Shown one piece after another: positions 9,230-16,960 of a stretch of DNA of 64,000 nt. The position numbers and the translations under genes are program-made. Every line of letters begins with the position of its first letter. Within the stretch, counting starts at the first letter, position 1. Source of the stretch: NCEH01 sp043195195 (GTDB lineage Bacteria > Pseudomonadota > Alphaproteobacteria > Rhizobiales > Xanthobacteraceae). The stretch covers positions 1 through 64,000 of the forward strand of contig NZ_JBAFWT010000024.1 in the NCBI RefSeq assembly GCF_043195195.1. Direction: 5' to 3'. Under the pieces are notes generated by a model. That model had not been told where the DNA came from, made no database searches, and was given only the letters and a program-made list of their open reading frames with translations.

Positions 9230-9475
9230 TGCTTTGGGGCGAAGGGGGTATTCGCGTCCCGGCCAAAGGGAGCGCCGGCACCGGCCGCGCGGCCTGCGAG
9301 CCGGGATCCAGCGCAAAACGCCGCCGAAGGCGTCTCACTTTCGAGGGCGCTTAAAGGCGGCGCGCGGCGCGTCTTGCCTGCTGCGCAGGTGTTCCCTGGG
9401 TCCCGGCTCGGCGCTCCGGCTGCGCCGTCGCTGGTCCGGGACGCGAATGCGCCCCGGCGTCCATACCCCAGCGTC
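9230..9475. repeat. Long inverted repeat, family B (copy 2)
   Basis: Related to the repeat at 4845-5035. The left arm CGTCCCGGCCAAAGGGAGCG...GAGCCGGGATCCAGCGCAA (9257-9318) faces the right arm CCCTGGGTCCCGGCTCGGCG...GTCCGGGACGCG (9394-9446). It fills most of the 346-base gap between the binding-protein gene and livH, inside the presumed transporter operon, where it could form an RNA hairpin that lowers or stabilises parts of the message. No gene is seen in the gap. Confidence 0.65.
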
Positions 9476-9531
9476 TCATGCGCTTTGAAAACGCCGGCGG
9501 GACCTTGCGACCCCGCCGCTCAGGCTAGTGG

Positions 9532-10812
9532 TCAGCGCTTGGACCAGTCGGGCACGGGCCACACCGGCTTGGTGGTGGCGGCGCGGTTTTCGACCGGCCA
9601 CACGGTGAGGCGCTCGCCGCCGATATTCTCGGAGATGACGCCGTGGGCGAAGGTGTTCTGGCCCTGGTCGTCGAACTTGATGCGCTGGTAGCCGACGATC
9701 AGCGCCATGCCGGACGTGATGTCGGTGGCGGCCAGGGCGTCGCGGATCTTGTCGCGATCCGCGGATGCCGCCCGCTCCAGCACGTCCTTGATGATGTACA
9801 TGTTGGACACGCCCTGGGCGCCGTAGGAATTGATGTCGTAGCCGGCCAGCGCCTTGAAGCGCGTGTTGGCGTCCTTCACCTTCGGGTCCTGATCGGTCTT
9901 CAGGCGGTCGATCTGCCAATCTTCCTGGACGAACAGATAGTCCACGGCCTTCTGCGGCACCGCCTTGTAATACGACGGGTCCTCGGAGCCGCCGCCCACG
10001 GAGTGGATGCCGTAGGGAATATTCAGCTTGTTCTCAAAATACTGGCGGGTGAACAGGATGTGGTCCGGGGTATAGGCGACGATGATCAGCGCGTCGGGCT
10101 TGGAGGCGCGGATCTTCAGGAGCTGAGCGGTGAAGTCCACTTGGTTGGGTGGGAAGCTCTCGTCGAGGGTGACCTCGTAGCCGCGTTCCTTGGCGAATTT
10201 CTTGATGTTCGCCATGTGGGAGCGGCCCCAGTCCGAGCCCTCATAGAACAGGCCGATGGTCTTCGGCCCCTGGCCGGTCTCCTTCTTCAGGAGGTCGATG
10301 GCGTCGAGCTGCTCGCGCGCGTCGTAAGTGGCCTTGTTGTTGGGCCGGAACACGTATTTGAAGCCGCGCTCGGTGATCTCGTCCTTGACCGAGCCGGTGA
10401 CGATCCAGGGGGTCTTGTAGCGCTCGGCCACCTCGGTCGAGGGGAAGGTGACGGCGCTGTTATAGGCGCCCACCAGCAGCGAGACATTCTCACGCTGGAT
10501 CAGCCGTTCGGTCTCGGACGCGCCGATATCGGGCTTGGACTGGCTGTCGGCGAAGATCAGCTTCAGCTTGGCACCGCCCATGGAAGCGATGCCGCCAGCC
10601 TCGTTGATCTGATCGGCGGCGACCTGCGCGCCCATCTTGGTCTGGTTGCCGATGGTGGCCGAACCGCCGGAGAGCGGCAGGACGAAGCCGATGGTCACCT
10701 CGGCCGGCTTCTGCGCCGGCGCCTGGGCATGGCCCGCGACCGGCGCGAGCGCGGCCCCCGCGACCAGGGCAGCAGCGAATCCCCATGCTTTGGGCAATGA
10801 CAATGTGCGCAT
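9532..10812 (-). CDS. ABC transporter periplasmic substrate-binding protein (LivJ/LivK type)
   Basis: A 426-residue type I periplasmic binding protein (Peripla_BP_6). It has a signal peptide with a hydrophobic core and cleavage probably after GHAQA (near residue 30), then the fold start VTIGFVLPLSGGSATIGNQ and ADQINEAGG. The start at 10812 has GGGAGGAAAG in front. It captures the ligand for the LivHMGF importer encoded just downstream. A perfect palindromic operator lies 57 bases upstream, so the transporter is probably controlled by the GntR protein. Ligand contacts could not be read reliably, so the substrate is open. Confidence 0.9.
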   Translation of the reverse strand: MRTLSLPKAWGFAAALVAGAALAPVAGHAQAPAQKPAEVTIGFVLPLSGGSATIGNQTKMGAQVAADQINEAGGIASMGGAKLKLIFADSQSKPDIGASETERLIQRENVSLLVGAYNSAVTFPSTEVAERYKTPWIVTGSVKDEITERGFKYVFRPNNKATYDAREQLDAIDLLKKETGQGPKTIGLFYEGSDWGRSHMANIKKFAKERGYEVTLDESFPPNQVDFTAQLLKIRASKPDALIIVAYTPDHILFTRQYFENKLNIPYGIHSVGGGSEDPSYYKAVPQKAVDYLFVQEDWQIDRLKTDQDPKVKDANTRFKALAGYDINSYGAQGVSNMYIIKDVLERAASADRDKIRDALAATDITSGMALIVGYQRIKFDDQGQNTFAHGVISENIGGERLTVWPVENRAATTKPVWPVPDWSKR

Positions 10813-10869
10813 CTTTCCTCCCAGGTATTCAGGTCGTTCCCCGGCGGGCCGACCCTCTTTTTAGTATGC

Positions 10870-10881
10870 ATGATATATCAT
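10870..10881. promoter_or_regulatory. Palindromic operator 4 (candidate GntR site)
   Basis: Perfect ATGATATATCAT, extended by one more pair to CATGATATATCATG (10869-10882). It lies 57 bases before the binding-protein start on the minus strand and 244 bases before the leuC-like start on the plus strand, so it could control both divergent units, more likely the transporter. Identical to operator 1. The rest of this 313-base gap shows no other feature. Confidence 0.75.
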
Positions 10882-11125
10882 GTTTTGCGACAAGGCTGTC
10901 AAGCCGGCGGTGGCGCGCGGGTTGGGAGGACGGGGCGGCTCTGGCGTCCCCGCTCGCCTCCACCATATCCGGGCCGGCGATCGCGCGGTGGAGGGGACGC
11001 GCGGTCGCCGGGGTCGCCGGGGTCCATGCCGGTGCGCGCACGCATTCATGCGTAGCTTGCATCACCACCGGGCCGCGATCGGGTGCATGATCGCCGCCGA
11101 AGCGGGACGAGCAGAGAGCGGGATC

Positions 11126-12544
11126 GTGGCCAAAACCCTGTACGACAAGCTGGTGGACGCCCACACCGTGCGCCGCCTCGATGCGGACGGGCGGCAGGTG
11201 CTGCTTTATATCGACCGCACGGTGCTGAACGAATACACCAGCCCTCAGGCCTTCACCGGCCTGCGCGAGGCGGGCCGGCCCTTATGGCGGCCGAAGGCGG
11301 CGCTCGGCACGGTGGACCATGTGAACTCCACCGCCAGCACCCGCACCGCCCGGATGCCGGATGAAGAGGCGCAGCGCCAAGCGGTCTATTTCGCCGAGAA
11401 CTGCCGGGATTTCGGCATCGAATTGTTCGACGTGCTGCATCCCCAGCAGGGGATCGAGCATGTGGTGATGCCCGAGATCGGCCTCGTTCTGCCGGGCCTG
11501 GTGATCGCCGCCGGCGACAGCCACACTACCACCTATGGCGCGTTCGGCACGCTCGGCTTCGGCATCGGCACGTCCGATATCGAGCATTATCTGGCGACCC
11601 AGACCCTGGTCTACCAGCGCCTGAAATCCCTGCGCGTGACGGTGTCCGGCCGCCTCGGGCCGGGGGTGCGGGCGAAGGACATCGTGATGGCGCTGATCCG
11701 CGACATCGGCGCGTCGGGGGCGACCGGGTCGGCGGTGGAATTTGCCGGCGACGCCATCTCGGCGCTCAGCCTGGAAGGCCGCATGACCCTCTGCAACATG
11801 GCGGTGGAATGCGGTGCGCGCGGCGCGCTGATCGCACCGGATGAGACCGTCTTCGCCTATCTCAAGGACCGCCCGCGCGCGCCCAAGGGTGAATTGTGGG
11901 ACATGGCGGTTTCCCGCTGGCGGGGGCTGGCGAGCGATGCCGACGCGGTGTTCGACCGCGAGGTGCACATCGATGCCGGCGCCATCGCCCCCATGGTGAC
12001 CTGGGGCACCAGCCCCGACCAGGCGGCCCCCATCGGCGGGCAGGTGCCGGACCCGGCGCTGGAGGCCGATCCCGACCGGCGGCGCGACATGGAGCGGGCG
12101 CTCGCCTATATGGGCCTTACCCCCGGCACGGCGCTGGAGGAGATCGCCATCCAGCGCGCCTTCATCGGCTCCTGCACCAATGCCCGCATCGAGGATCTGC
12201 GCGACGCGGCTTCCGTGGTGCGTGGCCGCACGGTGGCGCCGGGCGTGCGGGCCATGGTGGTGCCGGGATCGAGCGCGGTGAAGCGACAGGCGGAAGAAGA
12301 GGGGCTGGACCGCATCTTCGCCGATGCCGGCTTCGAATGGCGCCAGTCCGGCTGCTCTATGTGCCTGGCCATGAATGACGACGTGCTGGGCGCGGGCGAG
12401 CGCTGCGCCTCCAGCACCAACCGCAATTTCGAGGGGCGCCAGGGCGCGGGCGGCCGCACCCATCTCATGAGCCCGGCCATGGTGGCGGCGGCGGCGCTCT
12501 CGGGCCGCATCTGCGATCCGCGCCCTTATCTTGGAGAAGGATGA
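11126..12544 (+). CDS. leuC: 3-isopropylmalate dehydratase large subunit family (LeuC-like)
   Basis: A 472-residue aconitase-superfamily protein close to LeuC throughout. The 4Fe-4S cysteines are Cys350 (IGSCTNARIEDL), Cys410 and Cys413 (SGCSMCLAMN), and GDSHTTTYGAFG (130-141) is conserved. The GTG at 11126 gives the family N-terminus (VAKTLYDKL); an ATG at 11087 in frame would add 13 residues. With LeuD it would isomerise 2- to 3-isopropylmalate. Its place beside a dehalogenase-like hydrolase and divergent from a catabolic transporter suggests it could be a paralogue acting on another malate or maleate derivative. If this is the genome's only leuCD, the leucine role stands. Confidence 0.85.
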   Translation: MAKTLYDKLVDAHTVRRLDADGRQVLLYIDRTVLNEYTSPQAFTGLREAGRPLWRPKAALGTVDHVNSTASTRTARMPDEEAQRQAVYFAENCRDFGIELFDVLHPQQGIEHVVMPEIGLVLPGLVIAAGDSHTTTYGAFGTLGFGIGTSDIEHYLATQTLVYQRLKSLRVTVSGRLGPGVRAKDIVMALIRDIGASGATGSAVEFAGDAISALSLEGRMTLCNMAVECGARGALIAPDETVFAYLKDRPRAPKGELWDMAVSRWRGLASDADAVFDREVHIDAGAIAPMVTWGTSPDQAAPIGGQVPDPALEADPDRRRDMERALAYMGLTPGTALEEIAIQRAFIGSCTNARIEDLRDAASVVRGRTVAPGVRAMVVPGSSAVKRQAEEEGLDRIFADAGFEWRQSGCSMCLAMNDDVLGAGERCASSTNRNFEGRQGAGGRTHLMSPAMVAAAALSGRICDPRPYLGEG

Positions 12545-13149
12545 TGCAGCCGTTCACCCTGATCGAAGGCATCGCCGCGCCGCTGCCGGCGGCCAATGTC
12601 GATACCGACGTCATCATGCCCAAGCAATTCCTCAAGGGCGTCGACCGCTCCGGCCTGAAGGAAGGCACGTTCGCCGCGCTGCGTTATGGGCCGGACGGCG
12701 CGCCGCGCGCGGATTTCGTGCTCAATCGCGAGCCCTGGCGGGAGGCGTCGTTCCTGGTGGTGGGCGAGAATTTCGGCTGCGGATCGAGCCGCGAGCATGC
12801 GGTGTGGGGGCTCTCGCAGAACGGCATCCGCGCGCTGATCGGCACCTCGTTCGCCGGCATTTTCTTCGACAATTGCGCGCGCAACGGCCTCTTGGCCATC
12901 ACGCTGCCGACGGAGGAGGTGGCTGCGCTTCTGGCGCGCGTCGGCGATCCCGAGACCTGCCGGATCGTCATCGACCTGCCGAACCAAACCATCTCCGCCG
13001 CCGGGCTTTCGCTTGGCTTCGAGATCGAGCCGACGCGCAAGGACGCGCTGGTTCTGGGGCTCGACGCCATCGGCACCACCTTGCAGGCGCGCAACGACAT
13101 CGCCGCCTTCGAAACGGCCTATCTCAAGGGAAATCCATGGCTGGCCTGA
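12544..13149 (+). CDS. leuD: 3-isopropylmalate dehydratase small subunit family (LeuD-like)
   Basis: A 201-residue swivel-domain subunit of the dehydratase. The substrate-recognition text NVDTDVIMPKQFLKGV and the motif ENFGCGSSREHAVW are typical of LeuD, and GLDAIGTTLQ is the conserved C-terminal part. Two adjacent ATG codons (12541 and 12544) are possible; 12544 is better spaced from GGAGAAGG. The leuC stop overlaps the start region, so the subunits are translationally coupled. It pairs with the LeuC-like subunit to form the active dehydratase. Confidence 0.85.
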   Translation: MQPFTLIEGIAAPLPAANVDTDVIMPKQFLKGVDRSGLKEGTFAALRYGPDGAPRADFVLNREPWREASFLVVGENFGCGSSREHAVWGLSQNGIRALIGTSFAGIFFDNCARNGLLAITLPTEEVAALLARVGDPETCRIVIDLPNQTISAAGLSLGFEIEPTRKDALVLGLDAIGTTLQARNDIAAFETAYLKGNPWLA

Positions 13150-14054
13150 GCGATCCCGACATCGTGCCGCTGGGCGCGGCGCCCCTCATGGAGGGGTTCA
13201 CGCTGCTGGACGTGAGCGTCGGCGAGGGCATCATTATTCGTGCCGCCAAGGCGGGGGAGGGGCCGCCGCTGCTGCTGCTGCACGGCCATCCCCAGACCCA
13301 TGTCACCTGGCGCAAGATCGCCCCGAGTTTGGCGCGCACCCATACCGTGATCGCCGCCGATCTGCGCGGCTATGGCGACAGTTCCAAGCCGGAGGGCGGG
13401 GAGAACCACGTCGCCTATTCCAAGCGCGAGATGGCGAAGGACCAGATCGCGCTCATGCGCCGCTTCGGCTTCGATCGCTTCGCATTGGTGGCGCATGATC
13501 GCGGCGCGCGGGTGGCGCACCGCATGGCGCTGGATTTTCCCGCCGCCGTGGAGCGCCTCGCCCTGTTCGACATCGCCCCCACCGCCACCATGTATGGGCG
13601 CACCGACAAGGCGTTCGCCACGCGCTATTTCTGGTGGTTTTTTCTGATCCAGCGCTTTCCCCTACCGGAGCGGATGATCGGCAACGACCCGGAATATTTC
13701 CTCAACGAGCATATCCGCGGGCAGATCAAGATTTCCGGCGCGACCGAGCCGGCCGCCTTCGCCGAATATCTGCGCTGTTATACGCCGGCGACCATCCACG
13801 CCATCTGCGAGGATTATCGCGCCGCCGCCACCATCGATCTTGAACACGACGCGGCGGACGCGGAAAAGCGCGTGACCGTGCCCCTGCTCGCTCTGTGGGG
13901 CGGCATGGGCACGGTCGGCGCGCTCTATGACGTGCTGGAAACCTGGCGCGAGAAGGCGCGCGACGTGCGCGGCCGGGCGATGCCTTGCGGGCACACGCCG
14001 CAGGAGGAGTGCCCGCAAGAGACGCTGGCCGAGCTGCGCACCTTCCTGGCCTGA
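13137..14054 (+). CDS. Alpha/beta hydrolase related to haloacetate dehalogenases
   Basis: A 305-residue alpha/beta hydrolase whose closest recognisable relatives are the fluoroacetate/haloacetate dehalogenases. HGHPQTHVTW (49-58) forms the oxyanion region, and nucleophile Asp121 lies in AHDRGARVAHR, with the two arginines that hold the carboxylate in these enzymes. Asp145 (LFDIAPT) and His286 (CGHTPQEE) complete the triad. DLRGYGDS and CEDYRAAA are also family text. From memory of the family, the fluoride-pocket His-Trp pair is here Trp166-Trp167, so defluorination is doubtful. The start overlaps the end of leuD by 13 bases with AAGGGA upstream, so this is the third gene of the operon. Confidence 0.85.
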   Translation: MAGLSDPDIVPLGAAPLMEGFTLLDVSVGEGIIIRAAKAGEGPPLLLLHGHPQTHVTWRKIAPSLARTHTVIAADLRGYGDSSKPEGGENHVAYSKREMAKDQIALMRRFGFDRFALVAHDRGARVAHRMALDFPAAVERLALFDIAPTATMYGRTDKAFATRYFWWFFLIQRFPLPERMIGNDPEYFLNEHIRGQIKISGATEPAAFAEYLRCYTPATIHAICEDYRAAATIDLEHDAADAEKRVTVPLLALWGGMGTVGALYDVLETWREKARDVRGRAMPCGHTPQEECPQETLAELRTFLA

Positions 14055-14055
14055 A

Positions 14056-14072
14056 CCTCACCGGGGTGAGGG
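14056..14072. terminator. Short hairpin between converging genes
   Basis: CCTCACC and GGTGAGG form a seven-base inverted repeat directly after the hydrolase stop codon, between it and the converging YciE-like gene. There is no T-run, so terminator function is only possible; it may be a remnant of the CCCTCACCCC repeat family. Confidence 0.35.
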
Positions 14073-14090
14073 CCAGGCGCAGCCTTGGTC

Positions 14091-14597
14091 TTATTCCGCC
14101 GCGCGGATGTTGAGCTTGGCTTCGGCGATGGAGGTCAGCTTCTTGTCCGCTGCCTTTTCCTCGTCGAGGGTGCGCTGGAGCACGCTGGCGCAATCGGCGC
14201 GGCCGAGGCGCTTGGCCCAGGCGATCAGGGTGCCATAGCGGGTCATCTCGTAATGCTCCACCGCCTGCGCGGCGGCGGCGAGGGCGGCGTCGAGCACTTC
14301 CTTGTCCTCGACTTCGCCGGCGATTTCCTCGGCTTCCTTGATGATGCCGTCGATCGCGGGGCAGGTGACGGTCTTGGCCGCGGCGCCGTGCATGCGGAAC
14401 ACTTCCTCAAGACGCGTCACATGGCCCTCGGTTTCCGTCAGATGCGCCTTGAAGGTCGCCTTGAGCTGGGGATCGCTCGCCTTGTCCATCATCTCCGGCA
14501 GCGCCTTGAGGATGCGCTTTTCGGCATAATAGATGTCGCGCAGGGTGTGGACGAACAGATCGTCCATGGTCTGAATGTCTTTGGAGAAGAAGCCCAT
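14091..14597 (-). CDS. Ferritin-like domain protein, YciE/DUF892 family
   Basis: A 168-residue protein of the YciE family, a four-helix ferritin-like fold linked to stress responses in other bacteria. The helices carry LFVHTLRDIYYAEKRILKAL, ETEGHVTRLEEVF and VEHYEMTRYG, with the Glu and His spacing expected of a di-metal site. The start at 14597 opens with MGFFSKDIQTMDDLFVH as in the family, with GAGGACC upstream; a frame is open to 14834 but not homologous. It is a single gene converging on the hydrolase operon. Its molecular role is not established. Confidence 0.88.
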   Translation of the reverse strand: MGFFSKDIQTMDDLFVHTLRDIYYAEKRILKALPEMMDKASDPQLKATFKAHLTETEGHVTRLEEVFRMHGAAAKTVTCPAIDGIIKEAEEIAGEVEDKEVLDAALAAAAQAVEHYEMTRYGTLIAWAKRLGRADCASVLQRTLDEEKAADKKLTSIAEAKLNIRAAE

Positions 14598-14869
14598 GGT
14601 GCGGTCCTCGCAAGTTGGGTCGGATGGATTGGGATCGAGTGCGGGCGTGCGCTTGCACCCCGCTGCCCAATCAACCTCTCGCGCCGGGTGTTGTTCCGGA
14701 AAATTAGTATTCAGAAAGCTTGTGCCAAGCATTAGATGAAATAAATGATGCCAGCTTGGCAGTAAATTCGTTCGATTTGCATCGATTGAACGGGCTTCAT
14801 CTCGGCCGTTGTGCGGGAACTGCGAGGGTTGCACGCAAGTTCTGGTGCTGAACCGAACGAGGTGAAGCG

Positions 14870-15160
14870 ATGAACGACGACAGCCAGCAAGAAGACCGGA
14901 TGGAGGAACAGACGCGGGCCAGGGCCTATCAGCTCTGGCTTGAGGAAGGTCAGCCAGAGGGCCGCGCCGATGTCCATTGGGACATGGCCCGCGAAATCGT
15001 CGCGCAGCAGGAGAATTACCTCGCCACCACCAAGCCGATCGGCGAGGCCGGGCCGGTCGAGGAATCCCTCGTCGCTCTCGACAATCAGGGAGAATTTCCG
15101 ACCCTGACCGACCAGGGGGAGATGGAAACCCCGCGCAAGGGGACGCCGCCCCGGAGATAG
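14870..15160 (+). CDS. Small DUF2934-domain protein
   Basis: A 96-residue protein with the DUF2934 core RARAYQLWLEEGQPEGRADVHW (about 16-37). This short helical domain is common in Alphaproteobacteria and has no known function. GAGGTGAAGCG precedes the start. It is charged and acidic, with no signal peptide or membrane segment, so it is probably cytoplasmic. It converges on the small gene at 15174, with 13 bases between them. Confidence 0.8.
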   Translation: MNDDSQQEDRMEEQTRARAYQLWLEEGQPEGRADVHWDMAREIVAQQENYLATTKPIGEAGPVEESLVALDNQGEFPTLTDQGEMETPRKGTPPRR

Positions 15161-15173
15161 CGGGGCGGCGATT

Positions 15174-15371
15174 TTATTCGGGCGCCGGGCCCTGTTCGCC
15201 GGGCCGTCCGGTGGGCTGGGTCTCGCCGCGCTTGGCGATGCCGACGATGGCCGCCTCGCGGGTCGGGTAGGGGCCCGCGAGCGGCGTGCCATCCTGCGTG
15301 ACGGCCCACCACCCCGGCTGGACCCCCCGTGCGCCGGCCTCGGTGGTTTCTAATTCCTTGGGGTAAAGCAT
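15174..15371 (-). CDS. Small conserved hypothetical protein
   Basis: A 65-residue protein with a good ribosome site (GGAGGCAGGC) directly before its ATG. The middle part GWWAVTQDGTPLAGPYPTRE followed by AAIVGIA resembles small alphaproteobacterial proteins in which a short beta hairpin is followed by a helix; the C-terminus is rich in Gly, Pro and Glu. I do not recognise a family with a known function. It shares a stress-type neighbourhood with DUF2934, YciE and DUF2189 genes. Confidence 0.6.
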   Translation of the reverse strand: MLYPKELETTEAGARGVQPGWWAVTQDGTPLAGPYPTREAAIVGIAKRGETQPTGRPGEQGPAPE

Positions 15372-15587
15372 GCCTGCCTCCGTCGGTGGGATCTACCAAG
15401 GCAACGCATCGGCGCGGCGGGACGTTCCACGCGGGACCGCCGGGGGCTCGGCCGCAGGCACGCTGACAGGCGGAGAATTGAAGCGTACACTTCCTTCAAA
15501 GACGGGTGTCGCGGCAAGGTCGTGGCCTGCGCAACTGGCGCTTACCTGGTCCTGCGACGTCCCGAGACATAATCGGGAGGAAGCGCC

Positions 15588-16448
15588 ATGACGATCCGAA
15601 ATCCAGTCGAGTGGAGCGCAGACCAGCTCCGGCTCACGTTCAATGCGGCACGCGCCGCCGGTGCCGCCTTTGCCCCGCCGGCGGAAAGCTTGTCTACGCC
15701 GCTGCCTAGGGTGCGGCGCATCACCGTTTCCGACCTCGGCGATGTCCTGCGGCGCGGGATGGCGGATTTCGGCGCGTGCCGCACCGACATCGTCTTCATC
15801 TGCGTGATCTATCCCCTGGCCGGCCTGGTGCTGGCCCGGATCGCGCTCGGTTACGGCATGTGGCCGCTGCTATTCCCGCTGGTGTCCGGCTTCGCGCTCA
15901 TCGGCCCGTTCGCGGCCGCCGGGCTCTACGAGATGAGCCGCCGGCGCGAACACGGCCTGCCGATCGCCTGGACCGACGGGTTCAAGGTCTTCGCCTCGCC
16001 CGCCCTGGCGCCCATGCTGCAATTGGGCCTGATCCTCACCCTCATCTTCGCCCTGTGGCTGGTGGCGGCCATGGCGATCTATTACGCGACCCTCGGCCCG
16101 CTGATGCCGGCGTCGTTCCAAAGCTTCGCGCGCGATGTGTTCACCACCCAGGCGGGCTGGGCGATGATCATCGTGGGGGTATCTGTCGGGGCGATCTTCG
16201 CCGTGGTGGTGCTCACCATTTCCGTGGTGTCGTTCCCGCTGCTGATCGACCGGCGGGTGTCGATGTCGACGGCGATCCGCACCTCGGTGGATGCGGTGCT
16301 GCTCAATCCCGTGCCGATGCTGGCCTGGGGCCTGATCGTCGCAGCGGCGCTGGCGCTGGGCGCCCTGCCGGGGCTGGTGGGATTGATCGTGGTGGTGCCC
16401 GTACTCGGCCACGCCACCTGGCACCTCTATCGCAAGGCGGTCCGCTGA
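15588..16448 (+). CDS. DUF2189 family membrane protein
   Basis: A 286-residue integral membrane protein matching the DUF2189 pattern. A soluble N-terminal stretch of about 65 residues leads to six membrane segments. Family text includes GFALIGPFAAAGLYEMSRRRE and VVSFPLLIDRRVSMSTAIRTS. GGGAGGAAGCGCC precedes the start. The family is widespread in Proteobacteria and often found near respiratory or stress genes; its function is unknown. The gene stands alone, pointing at the small membrane protein on the other strand. Confidence 0.82.
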   Translation: MTIRNPVEWSADQLRLTFNAARAAGAAFAPPAESLSTPLPRVRRITVSDLGDVLRRGMADFGACRTDIVFICVIYPLAGLVLARIALGYGMWPLLFPLVSGFALIGPFAAAGLYEMSRRREHGLPIAWTDGFKVFASPALAPMLQLGLILTLIFALWLVAAMAIYYATLGPLMPASFQSFARDVFTTQAGWAMIIVGVSVGAIFAVVVLTISVVSFPLLIDRRVSMSTAIRTSVDAVLLNPVPMLAWGLIVAAALALGALPGLVGLIVVVPVLGHATWHLYRKAVR

Positions 16449-16503
16449 GGCGGACCTTGCGCCGGGACGTCGGTTGAAATGAGGAGCTCCGCCTGGCCGT
16501 GCG

Positions 16504-16737
16504 TCAGGCGGTGAGGGCGGATTCGGCCTTCAGGGCGCCGCGCGCATAGACCCGCGTGAGATACAGCGCGGGGACGGTGAACAGCGCCATCAGCCCGTAT
16601 TCGCCAATGGTGCCGAGGTGGAACAGACCGCCCAGGGCCCATCCGGCGGCAATTGCGGACGCGATCGTCTGGCATGCCACGAACACCGTCGCGCTCACCA
16701 CGGTGAGCATGTGCTTGCCCTTTACCTTCGCCTGCAT
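16504..16737 (-). CDS. Small hypothetical membrane protein
   Basis: A 77-residue protein with two hydrophobic segments (about residues 10-35 and 42-62) and short basic ends, probably an inner-membrane hairpin. The start at 16737 is favoured because AGGAG lies about six bases upstream; the ATG at 16743 would be too close to it. Open frame continues to 16914 without protein character. No known family was recognised. Confidence 0.65.
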   Translation of the reverse strand: MQAKVKGKHMLTVVSATVFVACQTIASAIAAGWALGGLFHLGTIGEYGLMALFTVPALYLTRVYARGALKAESALTA

Positions 16738-16960
16738 ACCCATCTCCTGCCATCCGCGCGGGCGGCGCGGGCCATCACCCGTCGAGGCACCCCGAGCGCG
16801 CCGTCCGTCCGGTCCGTTGTGGACCCTGGGCGTCGCTGTCGGAAAAAGTCGGTTGCCTCCGTCCCCCCATGCTTTATTGCCCGCAGCCGCAAGACGCAAC
16901 GCCGGCGGTGTCACGGCCCCGGCACTGCACCCGCCGCGCCGGGCGGCCTGGAGGACGAGA

